Source: Candidatus Saccharimonadota bacterium (lineage in GTDB: Bacteria > Patescibacteriota > Saccharimonadia > Saccharimonadales > Saccharimonadaceae). Taken from it: a DNA stretch of 14,015 bases. This document shows positions 12,095 to 14,015 of the stretch, in pieces. Below the pieces are notes generated by a model that saw only the letters and a program-made list of their open reading frames with translations, was not told the DNA's origin and did not search any database. The stretch is from assembly GCA_030527565.1 (NCBI GenBank), contig JAUNAO010000015.1, positions 1 to 14,015 on the forward strand. The letters are read 5' to 3'. Each line of letters begins with the position of its first letter. The first letter of the stretch is position 1. The position numbers and the translations under genes were made by a program.

Positions 12095-12167
12095 AAATGT
12101 GGATGTTTTACCATCCACCTAGAAATTAAATGAGCATTGCCCAGAGGGCAACGGTATTATTATAACA
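12095..12167 (-). promoter_or_regulatory. Promoter and hairpin-rich 5' leader of tRNA-Arg
   Basis: TGT-TATAAT on minus (12167-12159) predicts +1 at about 12152. The 58-base leader folds into TTGCCC-TCT-GGGCAA (12151-12137) and GTGGATG-GTAAAA-CATCCAC (12118-12099), the second ending 4 bases before the tRNA. No -35 is convincing. Confidence 0.6.
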
Positions 12168-12202
12168 CATTTTTTAAAAATGTGGTGGAAAATGTTCTGG
12201 CG

Positions 12203-12211
12203 TGATACAAT
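12203..12211 (+). promoter_or_regulatory. Promoter of the 12220 gene (leaderless or nearly so)
   Basis: TGA-TACAAT, then 8 bases, then ATG 12220. Predicted +1 is 12218, giving a 0-2 base leader. No Shine-Dalgarno is visible. A perfect 8+1+8 palindrome (12167-12183) lies between this promoter and the divergent tRNA-Arg promoter. Confidence 0.55.
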
Positions 12212-12219
12212 GAGATTAA

Positions 12220-13938
12220 ATGGAATCGTTAAACAAAAATCCAAATAACCCACAAGAAGGTACGACTGGCTGGGAACAGGTGGCCGAGGTGCAGCAAAAA
12301 ACTCCGGAGCAACTTTCGCGGGAACGACAGGAGCGAAAGACGATTGGATTTTTGATTAGTGGTGGAAATACTGAGATGATATCGGCGCCAGATGTAGCGA
12401 TATCGGAAGAAATGAGGGGTGATTTCTTGAGAGATATGGCGGCGGGGGAATATGGCGAAGAGACGGAAGTGGATTTTTTGAATCAGATTCGGGGGCCGAT
12501 TGATACGCCAGAGAATGGCGCGGGCGGGGGGAGGATTTTTGAGAAAATCATGAGCGACCCGTGGCAGAAACAGTTGTTTTCGTTTTGTACTGGAGCGAGA
12601 GTTGAGAGTCTAGAGAATGGTGGGGAGACCGTAAGGCAGTTTTTGACGACGACTAATGAGCATATTGATTTAACAACTCCGGTAGGGTTTGAGAAGATAC
12701 GCGAGCAGGTTTTAGGATTTTTGAAGCCACAAGTGAGTGATCAGGAGATGTTCAAATATGTCCAGTCGATGGACGATTTAGAATTGACTTTGTATGGAAA
12801 GAAGTTTGAATATTATCAGGCCTTCGAGGGGCTCCGGGAAGAGGCGGCGATGATGGAGCCTTTGGAAACGGCTGCGCCGAGGCCGACGGGCGGAGAAGGT
12901 CTCAGTTATTTTGAACAGCCGACAAGGGCAGTCGAGGTTTTTGATGTTGAAGAGGCGGTTGGGGAAGAGCTGCTCCGGAGAGCAAAAATTGATGGTGATG
13001 CTTGGGCTCAAGATGGGCAGAGTTATCAGCTCAGCGCGGAATCCCTGAAGGAAGCAGGGCTTTTGCCAAGTCATCAGATGGTGGTGGATGGACAGACGAT
13101 TTGTATGTCGGATTTATTTACCTTGCAGTCAGGGCGGTCAGCGGTGATCTCATACATTCCGACCGAGGAGGGGGGGGTGGCGGTGCGAGGTTATTACCGG
13201 AGTAACTCTCAGGGGACGTGGCGATATATGCCTGATTACGTGAAGTCGGCAGAGGGTAGGCAGATTGAATGGTTTGGAAAGAGCAACAACGAAGAGGCGA
13301 TGACTTTGCCGTTTGAAATTCAGGCGGGGTTGTCGGAAATTGAGCAGGCGAATGGGGCGAAGAAGATTACTTCGACAAATCCGGACTTTTTACTGGCGGG
13401 GACGGCGAAGCATTATGGATCGAAGAAGGAATATGCGGAGAAAATGCATGCGGGACAGATGCGGGGGGATTATTATGAGGAAGTTCGGGGGCGGCCAAGT
13501 GTAAAATTATTTGAGGCGGCGGGGCGGAAGAAGCATGCGCCGGAGAATTTAAGGTTAGATGCTGGGCGGGCGCCGGATTTTGGGCGTCGTGTAGCGGAGT
13601 ACACGGGACAGTCGGCGCTTACGGGGGCGACGCGGACCGAGGTGTTTGAGTCGCATGACGGGCAACTTAGGTATTTAATGTGCAGCGATCAGGCGGGGCG
13701 GAGCTGGATTGGCGGGGTTGAAACGCGGTCACCAATTACTTCGACGGGGCTTAGGCAAGGCTGGGCGGTTGCGGGAGATTTGGCAACGCCGCTTTATGAT
13801 TACGAGGAACAGGCGGATGGGTATGGTGATACTGAAGATATGAGCCGAGGATATCAGGGGATGTGGAAGAATTATTTGAGCCGGGTGCCGGTGATTCGGG
13901 AGTATCAACAGGCGAAGCTTCGGGGTAGCCAAAAGTAA
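12220..13938 (+). CDS. Large soluble protein of unknown function
   Basis: The 572-aa product is not one I can assign to a family. There is no signal peptide and no membrane helix, so it should be cytoplasmic. Residues 1-40 are polar and disordered-looking. About 60-210 is helical and acidic. A proline/glycine linker lies at about 214-235. Residues 236-380 look globular, with alternating strands (MVVDGQTICMSDLF, SAVISYIPTEEGGVAVRGYY, TWRYMPDY, IEWFGKSNNEEAMTLPFEIQ). A second globular part lies at about 385-530 (LRYLMCSDQAGRSWIGGVE, GWAVAGDLATPLYDY), with an acidic tail and a helix WKNYLSRVPVIREYQ. Aromatic and glycine density in both globular parts resembles a binding or enzyme domain, but no catalytic signature is seen. 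ATG 12220 follows an extended -10 closely, so it is likely leaderless. The stop lies 23 bases before tRNA-Ser with no terminator between. Confidence 0.88.
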   Translation: MESLNKNPNNPQEGTTGWEQVAEVQQKTPEQLSRERQERKTIGFLISGGNTEMISAPDVAISEEMRGDFLRDMAAGEYGEETEVDFLNQIRGPIDTPENGAGGGRIFEKIMSDPWQKQLFSFCTGARVESLENGGETVRQFLTTTNEHIDLTTPVGFEKIREQVLGFLKPQVSDQEMFKYVQSMDDLELTLYGKKFEYYQAFEGLREEAAMMEPLETAAPRPTGGEGLSYFEQPTRAVEVFDVEEAVGEELLRRAKIDGDAWAQDGQSYQLSAESLKEAGLLPSHQMVVDGQTICMSDLFTLQSGRSAVISYIPTEEGGVAVRGYYRSNSQGTWRYMPDYVKSAEGRQIEWFGKSNNEEAMTLPFEIQAGLSEIEQANGAKKITSTNPDFLLAGTAKHYGSKKEYAEKMHAGQMRGDYYEEVRGRPSVKLFEAAGRKKHAPENLRLDAGRAPDFGRRVAEYTGQSALTGATRTEVFESHDGQLRYLMCSDQAGRSWIGGVETRSPITSTGLRQGWAVAGDLATPLYDYEEQADGYGDTEDMSRGYQGMWKNYLSRVPVIREYQQAKLRGSQK

Positions 13939-13945
13939 AAAAATA

Positions 13946-13954
13946 TGATAAGAT
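13946..13954 (+). promoter_or_regulatory. Possible promoter of tRNA-Ser
   Basis: TGA-TAAGAT ends 7 bases before the tRNA 5' end (13962), predicting a leader of about one base. Alternatively the tRNA is read through from the 12220 gene. Confidence 0.4.
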
Positions 13955-13961
13955 AGGAAGT

Positions 13962-14015
13962 GGAAGCGTGGCCGAGTGGTTGAAGGCGCACGACTCGAAA
14001 TCGTGTGGGCTAGCA
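13962..14015 (+). tRNA. tRNA-Ser (anticodon CGA), truncated by window end
   Basis: GGAAGCG begins the acceptor stem, followed by the class II D-arm GTGGCCGAGTGGTTGAAGGC. The anticodon stem CACGA (13989-13993) / TCGTG (14001-14005) encloses CTCGAAA, so the anticodon is CGA (13996-13998), reading UCG. The window ends in the start of the long variable arm, consistent with tRNA-Ser. Confidence 0.93.

Noticed and set aside
11874..12129. Plus-strand frames reading [18 protein letters not shown] and similar
   Set aside because: This is the well-known spurious translation of the antisense of a tRNA gene, running also through the palindrome.

Overview
The window looks like a chromosomal segment of a Candidate Phyla Radiation bacterium, most likely a Saccharibacteria (TM7) relative. 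The reasons are a small, tightly packed gene set, a Gram-positive-style pair of FemAB/MurM peptidoglycan-bridge transferases, TsaD, RlmH and ValRS of the patescibacterial flavour, and TGn-TATAAT promoters placed so that several mRNAs should have no 5' leader. TGA is a stop here (rlmH and both FemAB genes end in TGA), which argues against Gracilibacteria/SR1 with their recoded UGA. The taxonomic call is inference from protein character, not from a search.

Layout. A tRNA-Gln gene (105-179) with promoter and terminator opens the window. A minus-strand operon follows, read from 5904 down to 250: FemAB-1, FemAB-2, a CtpE-type P-type cation ATPase, rlmH and tsaD, joined by 4-base ATGA overlaps, a 7-base gap and an 8-base overlap. 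On the plus strand are a small three-helix membrane protein (6024-6656) and a 70-aa solo N-terminal domain of an IS1634/IS4-type transposase (6944-7156). The latter is preceded by a repeat-bearing spacer and shares a bidirectional terminator with valS. On the minus strand come valS (7176-9803) and a PAP2-type phosphatase (9839-10330).

The most unusual part is 10376-11868: two adjacent plus-strand transcription units encoding three small, divergent, mutually related proteins of unknown function. Both units share a boxA-like leader motif and a GAAGGGGG ribosome binding site. In both, the leader is complementary to the stretch just before the terminator (17 bp perfect in one unit; 12 bp perfect, extendable to 16 with wobbles, in the other). 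The two helices differ in sequence yet each is matched within its own mRNA. The middle paralogue carries a +1 frame offset at a GGGG tract.

Then come a 114-nt branched palindrome that also ends like a terminator for a minus-strand tRNA-Arg (anticodon GCG), a 572-aa soluble protein of unknown function (12220-13938), and a tRNA-Ser (CGA) cut by the window end.

Two styles of translation start coexist. Likely leaderless starts, with exactly 6 bases between the -10 box and the ATG, serve rlmH, the FemAB operon, valS, the PAP2 gene and the transposase-domain gene. Leaders of 45-90 bases with a very G-rich Shine-Dalgarno serve the small unknown genes.
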